Of a stretch of 64,000 nt of DNA, positions 1-10,237 are shown piece by piece (the first letter of the stretch is position 1; every line of letters starts with the position of its first letter). Source of the stretch: Bacteroidota bacterium (GTDB lineage: Bacteria; Bacteroidota; Bacteroidia; B-17B0; Aurantibacillaceae); contig JAUXSA010000098.1 of assembly GCA_030681615.1 (NCBI GenBank), positions 62,001 through 126,000 on the forward strand, given 5' to 3'. The notes beneath the pieces are model-generated. The model was not told the origin of the DNA. It searched no databases and worked only from the letters and a program-made list of their open reading frames with translations. The translations under genes and the position numbers were made by a program.

Positions 1-1
1 A

Positions 2-1159
2 TTTACTTTACTTACAGGTTCATTGTTTTTGCATAATGTACTTTCCTGTATCATTACACTGTATTGTTTTTATTATTTTATAAAAGCATGCTTTGTCCGT
101 CTGCATATATTGCAAAAAGATCATTTTCCAATTATACTTGCTATTTTAATTTATACCAATATTTATTATAATAACTTAGCGCTAAACGATACTTGGTATT
201 GGTTGTGTGGCAGCATCTATTTTTTTATGCCTGCTGTTTTGCTTTTTTTTATAGGGGTTATATTAAATCAAACAAATAAATACCTTGTATATATTGCTTA
301 CGCCTTCTTCTTTATTTTTGGCGCAAGTCGTTTTAATTATTCGGTAATTACGCTTTCAGTTTTATGCTTGTTGCTTTTTTATTTTTGGATAAAGAACAAA
401 ACGATCAATAAAACGATGTTATTACTATTAACACTTGTTTTAGCAGCACTTGTAATATATGTAATAGCTCCCGGAAATTATATCAGGCGAAACGATGAAT
501 TAAAAAGTATTTTAACCTTATCTGACTATGTTATTGGGCCCTTAAAAATGGCTTCATCTTTCATTTACAAATACATCATTCTTAAAGCGCCATATCACGC
601 TTTATTTTTATTACCCGCACTTTTTATCGGCTTTTCTATTAAAGACAGAATTCAAATTTTAATTCCTACAAAGCAGAAATTGTTTAGTATTGGTCTATAC
701 CTTGTAGGGTTTCTGTTATTTTGTATTTACGTTCAGTGTTTTAGTATGTTCCTTGCAAAAGGGTCACAGGTTAACAGAACGCTTGAGATGTTATGTATTA
801 TTTGCAGCTTTATTTTTATGGTCTTTTTTTTAATGATTGGCGCTTTTTTGCATCTAAAAAAACTATATCTGCCTTTGGGCATTACGTGTATGTTAGTTTC
901 TTCACTCTTATTATTACGCAGAATACATATTTGTTACCCCATTATAAAAAAATATTCAATAGCCGTTGATGAAAGACATAGAACCATAGAAAATGCAATG
1001 AAGAATTTTACAGGCGATACGCTTGTTCTTAAAAAATTACCACCGGCTTCGTGGTTGCATTGTGGCGAATTGAAAAAACGTGCAGGCACCGACCCAATGA
1101 ATAATATTTTTCTTGAGAATTACTATAAACCCAAATTTGCCCTTGATATAGAAGATTAA
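2..1159 (+). CDS. polytopic membrane protein, polysaccharide-locus type (5' truncated by window start)
   Basis: Multiple hydrophobic segments; frame stays open to the window start; followed immediately by polysaccharide genes. Confidence 0.6.
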   Translation, partial: FTLLTGSLFLHNVLSCIITLYCFYYFIKACFVRLHILQKDHFPIILAILIYTNIYYNNLALNDTWYWLCGSIYFFMPAVLLFFIGVILNQTNKYLVYIAYAFFFIFGASRFNYSVITLSVLCLLLFYFWIKNKTINKTMLLLLTLVLAALVIYVIAPGNYIRRNDELKSILTLSDYVIGPLKMASSFIYKYIILKAPYHALFLLPALFIGFSIKDRIQILIPTKQKLFSIGLYLVGFLLFCIYVQCFSMFLAKGSQVNRTLEMLCIICSFIFMVFFLMIGAFLHLKKLYLPLGITCMLVSSLLLLRRIHICYPIIKKYSIAVDERHRTIENAMKNFTGDTLVLKKLPPASWLHCGELKKRAGTDPMNNIFLENYYKPKFALDIED

Positions 1160-1161
1160 AA

Positions 1162-2979
1162 ATGTGTGGAATTGCCGGCATATATAAATTAGATAAGAGT
1201 ACTGTTAATAAAAATGCTTTATCTGCAATGACGGATATTATTGAACATCGCGGACCCGATGGTTTTGGGTATTGGTTCAATAATAAAGAAACGTTAGGCC
1301 TTGGTCATCGTAGGTTATCAATTATCGATCTGAGTGTTGCGGGAAAACAACCAATGGCCTATATGGGATCGGTTATTACTTTTAATGGTGAGATATATAA
1401 TTACCTTGAAATTAAAAAAGATCTTGAAAAAAAAGGGTATAAATTTTTTACTGAAACAGATACAGAGGTTTTACTGGCACTTTACCATCTTAAAGGGAAG
1501 GATTGTTTAAAAGAACTTGATGGTATGTTCTCTTTTGCTATTTGGGATGAGAAGAATGAAGAATTATTTTGTGCACGCGATAGGTTTGGCGAAAAACCAT
1601 TTTATTATTATCATGATTCTACACAATTTATTTTTGGTTCAGAGGTAAAACAGATCTTTGCTGCAGGAATTAATAAAGAAGTAAACCCTTCAATGTTATA
1701 TAATTATTGCGCGAGCGACCGATATAATAATTCACAAGACCTAAAAGAAACATTCTATAAAAATGTTTACCAGCTTCCGCATAGCCATTCTTTAGTCATT
1801 AAACAAAATGGATTCATTCAAATTGAGAAATACTGGGATATTGACCTTGAACAAACAAATAAAATTGGCATTAATGATGCGATTGAAAGATTCAATGAAT
1901 TATTATATGAATCAATAAGCAGAAGGTTACGATCAGATGTACAGATCGGTACAAGCTTAAGTGGAGGCCTTGATTCTACCACTATTGCGGGGTTTATTTG
2001 CAGGAAAGATCTAAATGCAAAGTTAAATACCTTTACGGCAAGTTTTGAGGGATTCGAAAAAGATGAAACAAAATTTGTTAAGATATTTAAGTCGAAATAT
2101 TCTAATATTAATGATCATTACGTATCACCCACCGGTGAAGACCTTGTAAATGATCTTGAAAAACTTTTATTTCACCAGGACGAACCGATTGGGTCTACAA
2201 GTATTTATGCGCAATACAGGGTTATGCAATTGGCAAAGCAGAATAATGTTACGGTACTTTTGGATGGCCAGGGCGCGGATGAATATTTAAGTGGCTACGA
2301 TCAGTTTTGGCCTGTTCGTTTAAGAGAAATGTACGCAACCGGTGATAATAAATACTTATCTGAAAAGAAAAATGTAAAGGAGTTAACGGGATTCGAACAA
2401 AATATTGATCTGAATCTTGCCATGATGATCAAAAGGCCGGGACTTCATAAAAAAATAGCAACGATCAAGAAAACATTAGTAAAAAGAAAAGTCAAGGAAA
2501 CTAAAAACCCTTTAGCTAAAAGTTTTTATTCAAATGATCAAAAAAAAGTGGATGATGTTAATTGGTCTGACCTAAATTCAGTACTATACAATTCTTTACT
2601 TTTTGATGGGCTGCAAAATCTATTAAGGTATGCCGATAGAAATTCTATGGCGCATTCAAGAGAAGTACGTTTGCCTTTTTTATACCATAAGCTGGTAGAA
2701 TTTGTATTTTCTTTGCCATCTGATTATAAAATGGTAAATGGATGGTCTAAATTTTTATTAAGAAAGTCTCAGGATAATTTTTTACCAAAAGAGATATGTT
2801 GGCGTAAAGAAAAAGTAGGTTATGCAACACCTCAAACTTTTTGGATGCAAAATAAGAGAATTAACGAGAGTCAGCTTGAAAAAAGACAACAATTACTGGA
2901 ATTGAAAATTTTTGATAATGAGTTTATTGAAACAGTTGATAATTGGAAAATTTTTAATCTTTCCCGTTTACTTTCGTGA
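1162..2979 (+). CDS. asnB: asparagine synthase (glutamine-hydrolysing)
   Basis: N-terminal MCGIAGIY (Cys2 Ntn amidotransferase), RGPDGFG, SGGLDSTTIAG PP-loop. Confidence 0.93.
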   Translation: MCGIAGIYKLDKSTVNKNALSAMTDIIEHRGPDGFGYWFNNKETLGLGHRRLSIIDLSVAGKQPMAYMGSVITFNGEIYNYLEIKKDLEKKGYKFFTETDTEVLLALYHLKGKDCLKELDGMFSFAIWDEKNEELFCARDRFGEKPFYYYHDSTQFIFGSEVKQIFAAGINKEVNPSMLYNYCASDRYNNSQDLKETFYKNVYQLPHSHSLVIKQNGFIQIEKYWDIDLEQTNKIGINDAIERFNELLYESISRRLRSDVQIGTSLSGGLDSTTIAGFICRKDLNAKLNTFTASFEGFEKDETKFVKIFKSKYSNINDHYVSPTGEDLVNDLEKLLFHQDEPIGSTSIYAQYRVMQLAKQNNVTVLLDGQGADEYLSGYDQFWPVRLREMYATGDNKYLSEKKNVKELTGFEQNIDLNLAMMIKRPGLHKKIATIKKTLVKRKVKETKNPLAKSFYSNDQKKVDDVNWSDLNSVLYNSLLFDGLQNLLRYADRNSMAHSREVRLPFLYHKLVEFVFSLPSDYKMVNGWSKFLLRKSQDNFLPKEICWRKEKVGYATPQTFWMQNKRINESQLEKRQQLLELKIFDNEFIETVDNWKIFNLSRLLS

Positions 2980-4196
2980 GTTTAAATATCCTAATAATTT
3001 CTTTTTATTTTCCACCCTATGATAAAGTTGGCGGAAGGCGATGGGCTAAGCATGCAAAGTATTTGCAAAGGTCAAATATTAAATTCAATGTCTTGGCAGG
3101 CGGCTTTAAAGGTGTATCGCCATGGGACAAGGATATTAAAAGTTATGAGTCTAAAATAACAAGGATAAATATTGAAAAACAACAACAATTATATCATAAA
3201 AGAAAACTTCCAAATAATATTTTCCAGAAAGTGTTATGGAAATTATCTCTCATTTTTTGGGAGATTAAAAAAAATAAACTAAAAGGTAATTATAACGACC
3301 CTTCTCTTGGATACGAAGCAAAGTTCTATAATAAAGCAAAAGAGATCATTCAAAAAGAAAAAAGTACTATTGTTATTGTGAGTACAGGTCCTTTTACATA
3401 TGCAGAATTGATACCGAAATTGAAAGCAGATTTTCCTGAGGTAAAGTTTGTTATAGATTATCGTGATTATTGGGAAGACGTATTTGTTTGGTTAAATAAA
3501 GCGCAAATTGAAACAGAAGTGAAAACCCAACAGAATATTCTTAATGGCATTAACCTTGTACTTTCTCCTAATAATGAAATGCAAAATTATTATAGTAAAA
3601 AATTCAGTAAACCTTCTTATTTATTGCCTCATTGCATTGATGCCGATGATATCTTTGAAATAAGTCAGAATAAAAATTCAGGCAAAATAAAATTGCTTTA
3701 CGGGGGCGCTTTTTATGATGATATCGGAGAAAACATTGAACTCATTAAAGAGTACACTGATAAACTTAAACAACATGATCCTGTAGACGTTGAGTTTTAT
3801 GTATCGGTTAAGGGCTATGAAAAAGAATTGGCGCATCCCAATATTAAAAGATTCGATTTTATTGGATCTCAGGATTATTTTAAAAAGGTATTAGAGGCAG
3901 ATTATGTTATTCTTATTCTGCCGCCAAACAGGGTAAATGCAATGTCATCTAAGTTTTACGAACTGGTTGCCTTTAGAAAACCAATTCTTTACTTTGGGAA
4001 TGAAGGAGATGTAAGTAATTTTATCATTAAAAATAAATTGGGTTTTCATATTACTAAGGATAATGTTGAAGCACAAGTCAAGGCAAGTATACAGAATACA
4101 AAAGACCTTCTGGTTCCTGATCTAAACTACAATATAAGCAAACACACGTTTGAATATCAAACAAAAGAATTAATAAAAGAACTCGAAAAACTGTGA
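2976..4196 (+). CDS. glycosyltransferase, GT4-like
   Basis: N-terminal FPPYDKVGGRRWAKHAKYL, DYRDYW, C-terminal ILPPNRVNAMSSKFYELVAFRKPI; GTG start overlapping asnB by 4 nt. Confidence 0.75.
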   Translation: MSLNILIISFYFPPYDKVGGRRWAKHAKYLQRSNIKFNVLAGGFKGVSPWDKDIKSYESKITRINIEKQQQLYHKRKLPNNIFQKVLWKLSLIFWEIKKNKLKGNYNDPSLGYEAKFYNKAKEIIQKEKSTIVIVSTGPFTYAELIPKLKADFPEVKFVIDYRDYWEDVFVWLNKAQIETEVKTQQNILNGINLVLSPNNEMQNYYSKKFSKPSYLLPHCIDADDIFEISQNKNSGKIKLLYGGAFYDDIGENIELIKEYTDKLKQHDPVDVEFYVSVKGYEKELAHPNIKRFDFIGSQDYFKKVLEADYVILILPPNRVNAMSSKFYELVAFRKPILYFGNEGDVSNFIIKNKLGFHITKDNVEAQVKASIQNTKDLLVPDLNYNISKHTFEYQTKELIKELEKL

Positions 4197-5182
4197 CACA
4201 ACCTGCAATAAAAGATCTTATTAAAAATGATGCCACTACTATTTTGTATGGGCAAAGAACACTAAATATATTTGGTAAAGTTCATTATTCTAAAATTGTT
4301 TTAAAAGCCTATTATGATATTATAAAATTTTATAATAAAGCTTTAAAGGATAAAGAATGTTATTATGGTCCTTTTAAAGGAGAGTTTGGTCATTTATTGT
4401 TACATACAGTTCCCTTCTTAATGCATTTGCATAAGCAAGGGGTTAAGATTCATTTTTGTGGAGTAGAGATTGGTAAACCTTTTTTGATCGATGAGAATGG
4501 AAATTCAATTATTTATAAATTTTATCCTTTAAGGGATTTTTATGCTGAAGTGCCACCCGATTCTAATGTTACAATTCCGCCGGCAGATGTGCAGGTAGAA
4601 ATTAAGAAGTTCCATGATCTGGCTGTAAACTCTAAAAAGGGTTTTTTAAATATAGCCGATCACGATATGTATTGGTTTGTTTTCAGGAATTGGCAATTAA
4701 ATGGGAGGCAGCACCTATACAACCTTCAAAAAGTATATAAAACTGCAAATGAAAACTCATGTGTTATTTTTCCACGAAAAAAAGGAAATGCGCATACTTT
4801 AAACAATGGGGGTCCTTGGGATTATATGCAAATAGCAAGATTAGTTGCTCCCTATTTCGATAAAGTTTATATCACCGGCCATCCAAGCATGAGCGCCGAA
4901 TTAAGTTCAGAGGGTAATATAGAAGTATGCGTTTCTTCAGACAATAAAGTAGGCTTAGAAAAATGCAGTAATGCTAGTTTGATCATTACCCAGCATTCAG
5001 GCGCTGTTCATATGGGTTCTTATACTAACACAAAAGTATTGCTTATCTTTAATGGCAAGTTGCCAATTGAAGGACTTGCAGATACTTTGAGATATAGGGC
5101 GAATTTATCATCAGACCCCATTGGTTTCGCTTTTTCGTATGAAGAAATAGAAAAACATGTAAAATCGTTAAACAAAAATTGA
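4193..5182 (+). CDS. putative glycosyltransferase (GT-B, GT9/GT61-like C-terminus)
   Basis: NGGPWDYMQIARLVAPYF and ITQHSGAVHMGSYTNTKVLLIF resemble a nucleotide-sugar binding half; position in operon. Confidence 0.45.
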   Translation: MTQPAIKDLIKNDATTILYGQRTLNIFGKVHYSKIVLKAYYDIIKFYNKALKDKECYYGPFKGEFGHLLLHTVPFLMHLHKQGVKIHFCGVEIGKPFLIDENGNSIIYKFYPLRDFYAEVPPDSNVTIPPADVQVEIKKFHDLAVNSKKGFLNIADHDMYWFVFRNWQLNGRQHLYNLQKVYKTANENSCVIFPRKKGNAHTLNNGGPWDYMQIARLVAPYFDKVYITGHPSMSAELSSEGNIEVCVSSDNKVGLEKCSNASLIITQHSGAVHMGSYTNTKVLLIFNGKLPIEGLADTLRYRANLSSDPIGFAFSYEEIEKHVKSLNKN

Positions 5183-6057
5183 GTATGTTAAAAGATCTGG
5201 AATTATTTTTTGAATCAGTAAAGAACTTAAATGTTTTGGTAGTTGGCGAAACGATCGTAGATGAATTTGTTGATGTTTCATATGAAGGCCAATCTATGAA
5301 ATCGATCTGTCCCGTATTTAAACTAGAGGGAAATAAGATAATTCAGCAGGGTGGGGCGCAGGCAATTGCCAATCATATTTACGATTTTGTAAAAACTGTA
5401 AATGTAATTACAAACACTAATAACGAAATTGTAAAAACGCGTTATGTGGATGTGAGCGATAAAAAGAAGCACGTAGAGATCAATAAATTTGAAACAGAAA
5501 CATTTAAGGATATTAGCATTGATACATCAAAATATGATGTTGTGATCGTGTCGGATTTTGGACATGGTTTTTGCGATAAACTTAACATCAATGATGGCTT
5601 TCATTTAATGTGTCAAACCAATTCAAATAATTTTGGTTTTAACCGAATCTCAAAATGGAAGGGTCATAAAAAGAAAAGTGCCTGTATCGATCTGCGCGAA
5701 GCCAGTTTACAGGTGAATAAACGTATCAGTAACCCGCAGGAAAAAGACATTCATAATATATTTAATTATGAGTTGAACGCCCAGCATTTATTTGTTACAA
5801 CTGGTAAACAGGGCTCAACCTATACAAATGGTAAGGAGTTTAATACAAGACTTTCATTTAAAACCGAGGTTGTTGATACCATTGGTGCAGGAGACACATT
5901 TTTTGCCTTTGCCTCATTATGTGCTTCGCAAGACAATAAAGTACCCGACAAATTATTAATACCTTCACTTGCGGCCAGTTTATCAACTACCTGGCTTTGT
6001 AATGAACGATCAGTAACTAAAGAATTATTATTAAAACATGCCGCTAAATTTATATAA
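5179..6057 (+). CDS. PfkB-family sugar kinase, HldE kinase-domain-like
   Basis: VLVVGETIVDEFVDV, DTIGAGDTFFAFASL motifs. Confidence 0.75.
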   Translation: MSMLKDLELFFESVKNLNVLVVGETIVDEFVDVSYEGQSMKSICPVFKLEGNKIIQQGGAQAIANHIYDFVKTVNVITNTNNEIVKTRYVDVSDKKKHVEINKFETETFKDISIDTSKYDVVIVSDFGHGFCDKLNINDGFHLMCQTNSNNFGFNRISKWKGHKKKSACIDLREASLQVNKRISNPQEKDIHNIFNYELNAQHLFVTTGKQGSTYTNGKEFNTRLSFKTEVVDTIGAGDTFFAFASLCASQDNKVPDKLLIPSLAASLSTTWLCNERSVTKELLLKHAAKFI

Positions 6058-6562
6058 AACAAAGTTTCAGGAATTTTTAAATTCAGAAACGATCAACAAA
6101 CAGATCTTTGAATCTATTAAGTTGGTGAAAGATTGCAAACGCATTTTCTTTATTGGTAACGGAGGTTCAAACGCCATATGTTCCCATATGATGGAGGATT
6201 ATGCAAAAATTGCCGGATATCCTACTTTTGCATTTAGTGATGCGGCTTTGATTACATGCTTTGCAAATGATTATGGCTTCGAAAATGCTATGGTAGAGTG
6301 GTTGAAGATCCATTTTACTGAAGGCGATCTGTTAGTAGCTATAAGCAGTTCAGGAAACTCCCCTAATATCAATAACTCAGTAGATTTTGTAAATTCTAAA
6401 AAGGGCAAAGTAATTACACTATCGGGTTTTGAAAATAATAATAAACTCGTAAACAAGGGTAATATCAATTTCTGGTTAGATGCTAAAAGTTATGGTATTG
6501 TTGAGTGTTATCATCAAACCATACTTCACATAATTTTAGACGAACTCCATGCAAATAAATAA
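6038..6562 (+). CDS. SIS-domain phosphosugar isomerase, GmhA-like
   Basis: FFIGNGGSNAICSHMMEDYAK, LVAISSSGNSPN. Confidence 0.85.
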   Translation: MPLNLYKTKFQEFLNSETINKQIFESIKLVKDCKRIFFIGNGGSNAICSHMMEDYAKIAGYPTFAFSDAALITCFANDYGFENAMVEWLKIHFTEGDLLVAISSSGNSPNINNSVDFVNSKKGKVITLSGFENNNKLVNKGNINFWLDAKSYGIVECYHQTILHIILDELHANK

Positions 6563-7463
6563 TGTTTTAATAACCGGCGCGGCAGGGTTTATTGGTTCTA
6601 ACCTGGTAGATTACCTTTTAGAAAAAACAGATTGGAAAATAACCGCTATTGATAATCTAAGTACCGGTAATAAAAAAAATATTGAACAACATATAAATAA
6701 CCCAAGGTTTAAATTTATAGAAGATAGTATAAAAAATGTTACATCTTTAAAAAGCTACGATTGTATTTTTCATTTGGCAGCACTTCCACGTATACAACCT
6801 AGTTTTGAATTTGTGACAGAACATATTTCCGAAAATCTTACTAATTCTATGCATCTTATTGAGGTGATGATAAAAGAAAGTCATTTTCCAAAATTTGTGT
6901 TCAGCAGTTCTAGTGCAATTTATGGTACCCCAAAAACTATCCCAACACCTGAAACGGAAGCAATAGATTGTTTAAGTCCGTATGCTTTTCAAAAATATGA
7001 AGTAGAAAGGTACCTTGAGTTATTAAGTACACGTTATCCATTGAACTATGTTAACTTAAGATATTTCAACCCATATGGTCCGCGTAGTTATAATCCCGAT
7101 AATAAATTTAACGCCTATAGCAGTGTGGTTGGTATATTTTTATACAGACACAATAATGGTCAGGTTCCTTTAGTAACAGGTGACGGTTCTCAAAAGCGTG
7201 ATTTTATACATGTGTACGATCTTGCAAAAGCAAATTATTTAGCAGCAATAAATACCAATATATTAAATACTGCTTTTAATATTGGTAATGGCGATACTTT
7301 AAGTGTTTTAGATCTCGCTAAATTGATATCAGATAAATATGAATTTATTCCAAAGCGTGAAGGAGAATCAGACATTACCTTTGCAGATGTTGCTAAAGCT
7401 AAAAAATTATTAAACTGGTTTCCTGAACATAACATTAAAGATTTCATTAAAAGCAATATTTAA
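6549..7463 (+). CDS. NAD-dependent epimerase/dehydratase (extended SDR)
   Basis: GAAGFIGSNLVDYLL Rossmann motif, SSSAIYGTP, YAFQKYEVE (YxxxK). Confidence 0.9.
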   Translation: MQINNVLITGAAGFIGSNLVDYLLEKTDWKITAIDNLSTGNKKNIEQHINNPRFKFIEDSIKNVTSLKSYDCIFHLAALPRIQPSFEFVTEHISENLTNSMHLIEVMIKESHFPKFVFSSSSAIYGTPKTIPTPETEAIDCLSPYAFQKYEVERYLELLSTRYPLNYVNLRYFNPYGPRSYNPDNKFNAYSSVVGIFLYRHNNGQVPLVTGDGSQKRDFIHVYDLAKANYLAAINTNILNTAFNIGNGDTLSVLDLAKLISDKYEFIPKREGESDITFADVAKAKKLLNWFPEHNIKDFIKSNI

Positions 7464-7865
7464 ATGAAAATTGGATTTACCTGTGGTGTTTTTGATCTTT
7501 TTCATGCCGGACATGTTTTAATGTTGCAGGAATGTAAAGAGCATTGCGATCATTTAATAGTGGCCCTAAATAAAGCAGAGAATATTTCGGGAGAAATCAA
7601 TCCAGGTAAAAAAAAACCGATATTTACTATTGACGAACGTGTAATGATCATGAAAGCCTGTAGGTATGTTGATGAAGTGTTGATCTATAATTCAGAAGAG
7701 GAACTTTTAGAAATACTGAAAACAAAAAATATAGATGTTCGTTTCCTCGGCGAAGATTATAAAGATAAAAAGATCACCGGGGCGGAGCTTAATATCAAAA
7801 TTCATTACACAGACAGAAGTCATGGCTTGTCAACCTCTTTATACCGCACACGTGGCGGCTTGTAA
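7464..7865 (+). CDS. cytidylyltransferase-family nucleotidyltransferase (HldE C-domain / TagD-like)
   Basis: GVFDLFHAGHVLML (HxGH), DERVMIMKACRYVDEV, ending TSLYRTR. Confidence 0.85.
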   Translation: MKIGFTCGVFDLFHAGHVLMLQECKEHCDHLIVALNKAENISGEINPGKKKPIFTIDERVMIMKACRYVDEVLIYNSEEELLEILKTKNIDVRFLGEDYKDKKITGAELNIKIHYTDRSHGLSTSLYRTRGGL

Positions 7866-7890
7866 GCCATCCAGATAATTTTTCAAAACT

Positions 7891-9321
7891 TTGCTTTTTA
7901 ATACCTTCGATTTTCTTTTTCTTTTTTTTCCACTTGTAACCCTGGTGTATTTTTTATTGCCCCATCAATTCAGGTGGATCTGGTTATTAGGAGCAAGTGT
8001 TTATTTTTATTCCTATTTTATTCCCTATTATCTCTTAATCCTTGCGCTCGCTATTATTATTGATTATGGTGCCGGCATCCTCATTGAAAATTCGAATAAT
8101 AAAAAACACCAGAAATATTATTTAGTTGCAAGCATATTGTCTACCATACTTTTACTTTTTATTTTTAAATACTATAATTTTGCGGTAACAAATATTAATC
8201 ACCTTACGGGCTATGTACAAAGTGGTTGGAAAATTGATCTCCTTGCCCTTGCTTTACCTGTTGGTCTTTCTTTTCATACTTTTCAAAGTTTAAGTTATGT
8301 TATTGAAGTTTACCGTGGGAATCAAAAAGCGGAAAGGCATTTTGGGATCTATAGTTTGTACGTTATGTTTTATCCGCAATTAGTTGCAGGCCCAATTGAA
8401 AGACCACAGAATATGCTGCATCAATTTTATGAGAAACATAATTTTGATCCAAAGCAGTTTACTATGGGCCTTCGTTTAATTGTGTGGGGTTTATTTAAAA
8501 AGGTGGTAATAGCTGATAATATTAACGTGATCACGAATAGTATTTTTGATAATTATAGTCAATTAAATAGCTTATACCTGTATTTTGGAGCATTACTTTT
8601 TAGTATTCAGATCTATTGTGACTTCTCAGGATATTCAGACATGGCTCTGGGCTCGGCAAAATGCATGGGTTTTAAATTGATGGAGAATTTTAATTTGCCT
8701 TATATCTCGCAATCAATTAAAGAATTTTGGAGCAGGTGGCATATTTCTTTAAGCACATGGTTTAAAGATTATGTCTATCTGCCACTTGGCGGTAATCGCG
8801 AAGGAAAAAAAAAGATGGTGCTGAATCAGGTCTATGTTTTTTTAATTAGTGGTGTATGGCATGGTGCCAACTGGACATTTTTAGTTTGGGGGGCACTGCA
8901 CGCTTTTTACAATACAATTGGAAATTTATTACCTAAGCAGCTCTTGAACCTGGAATTTATAAAAAACAATTTTTTGCGAAAAAAATTAAATCAGTTCATC
9001 GTATTTAATTTAGTGCTCTTTGCCTGGATATTTTTCCGTGCCGCCACAGTAACCGGAGCTTTCGACTATATAAGCAATATGTTTACAAGATATGATTTTA
9101 TGATCGATCCTTCAGGCTCTGGAATTAGAAAGATCTCGTTTTATGCATTGATAAGTTTGGCTTTATTCTTTTTAATGTTTGATCGGAATGTACATCAATT
9201 TATAAGGAAGGAAAATAATTTATTTCAGGTAAAAGCTGTTGCGCTATTTTCTGTATTAGTTGCATTGGTAATTACTATTGGTTTTTGGGGCAAAGTTCAG
9301 TTTATTTATTTCCAGTTTTAA
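7891..9321 (+). CDS. MBOAT-family O-acyltransferase (AlgI-like)
   Basis: ALPVGLSFHTFQSLSYVIEVYRG, FPQLVAGPIERP-like segment, FWSRWHISLSTWFKDYVYLPLGGN, GVWHGANWTF; TTG start. Confidence 0.93.
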   Translation: MLFNTFDFLFLFFPLVTLVYFLLPHQFRWIWLLGASVYFYSYFIPYYLLILALAIIIDYGAGILIENSNNKKHQKYYLVASILSTILLLFIFKYYNFAVTNINHLTGYVQSGWKIDLLALALPVGLSFHTFQSLSYVIEVYRGNQKAERHFGIYSLYVMFYPQLVAGPIERPQNMLHQFYEKHNFDPKQFTMGLRLIVWGLFKKVVIADNINVITNSIFDNYSQLNSLYLYFGALLFSIQIYCDFSGYSDMALGSAKCMGFKLMENFNLPYISQSIKEFWSRWHISLSTWFKDYVYLPLGGNREGKKKMVLNQVYVFLISGVWHGANWTFLVWGALHAFYNTIGNLLPKQLLNLEFIKNNFLRKKLNQFIVFNLVLFAWIFFRAATVTGAFDYISNMFTRYDFMIDPSGSGIRKISFYALISLALFFLMFDRNVHQFIRKENNLFQVKAVALFSVLVALVITIGFWGKVQFIYFQF

Positions 9322-10232
9322 TGCTTAAGGACATTAGTTTATATATTTTTATTCAGATAATCGCAATTATTTTATTAATGGTTGCCTTGTCTTCAATAAA
9401 ACTAAAAGGCGCAAGGTTATGGAGTTATTTTAACGAGAACGTTATTTCTGAAGGTGGTCAGACAAAACTAATGTTTAATGATCTTAAAAATTTTGTACCG
9501 GATAGTAGCACCATTTTTGTTGTTGGTTCATCTCACGCCTACAGAGGCTATGATCCACGAATATTTGGCAAGGCAGGGTTTAAATTATTTAATATGGGTA
9601 CTTCAGCTCAGAATATGAAAGACTCCTACACTTTAGTAAAAATACATTCCGGTAAAATAAAAAAATTAATAGTTGATGTTTTTCCGGAAGTTTTGTGCGA
9701 AATAACAGAAGAGTCAATATTAAAGTTGATACAAAATGCAGATAATAATATTACCGCCTTTGCCATATTAAAAAACAAAATAACAATTAACACGCTTAAT
9801 AATATGGCAGCCAGGCTTTGTGACATCAATCCAAAAACAATGCCGTATTCAGAAAAATATATTACAAATGGCTATGTTCAAAAAGATAATTTTTTTATAA
9901 GCGATAGTAATAATGTTTATGATGCTTTCAGGCCTGGTCAAAATTTCCCGTACCTTGATTCTGTTTTATCATTTGCGGTTAAAAACAAAATTAATGTTTG
10001 CGTGGCCAGCCATCCGTTGAAGTGGAATACTGCTTACAAACAATACTATAATAATACTTATTTACCGGTACTAAGAACTATACTTGATAAATATCCGGAA
10101 GTGATCTTTTTTGATCATACTTTTTTACATTCAAATAGTGATTCTCTTTTTTCAGATGCAAATCATTTAAATCAGTATGGTGTTAATATTTATAATCAAC
10201 ACCTAATTGAAAATATAAAATTAAAGAACTAA
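9321..10232 (+). CDS. SGNH-hydrolase-like protein, AlgX/AlgJ-type partner of the MBOAT acyltransferase
   Basis: FVVGSSHAYRGYDPRIF (GSSH), SDANHLNQYGVNIY (DxxH); ATG at 9321 is preferred over the ORF-track start at 9285, which overlaps the MBOAT gene. Confidence 0.6.
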   Translation: MLKDISLYIFIQIIAIILLMVALSSIKLKGARLWSYFNENVISEGGQTKLMFNDLKNFVPDSSTIFVVGSSHAYRGYDPRIFGKAGFKLFNMGTSAQNMKDSYTLVKIHSGKIKKLIVDVFPEVLCEITEESILKLIQNADNNITAFAILKNKITINTLNNMAARLCDINPKTMPYSEKYITNGYVQKDNFFISDSNNVYDAFRPGQNFPYLDSVLSFAVKNKINVCVASHPLKWNTAYKQYYNNTYLPVLRTILDKYPEVIFFDHTFLHSNSDSLFSDANHLNQYGVNIYNQHLIENIKLKN

Positions 10233-10237
10233 ACAGT

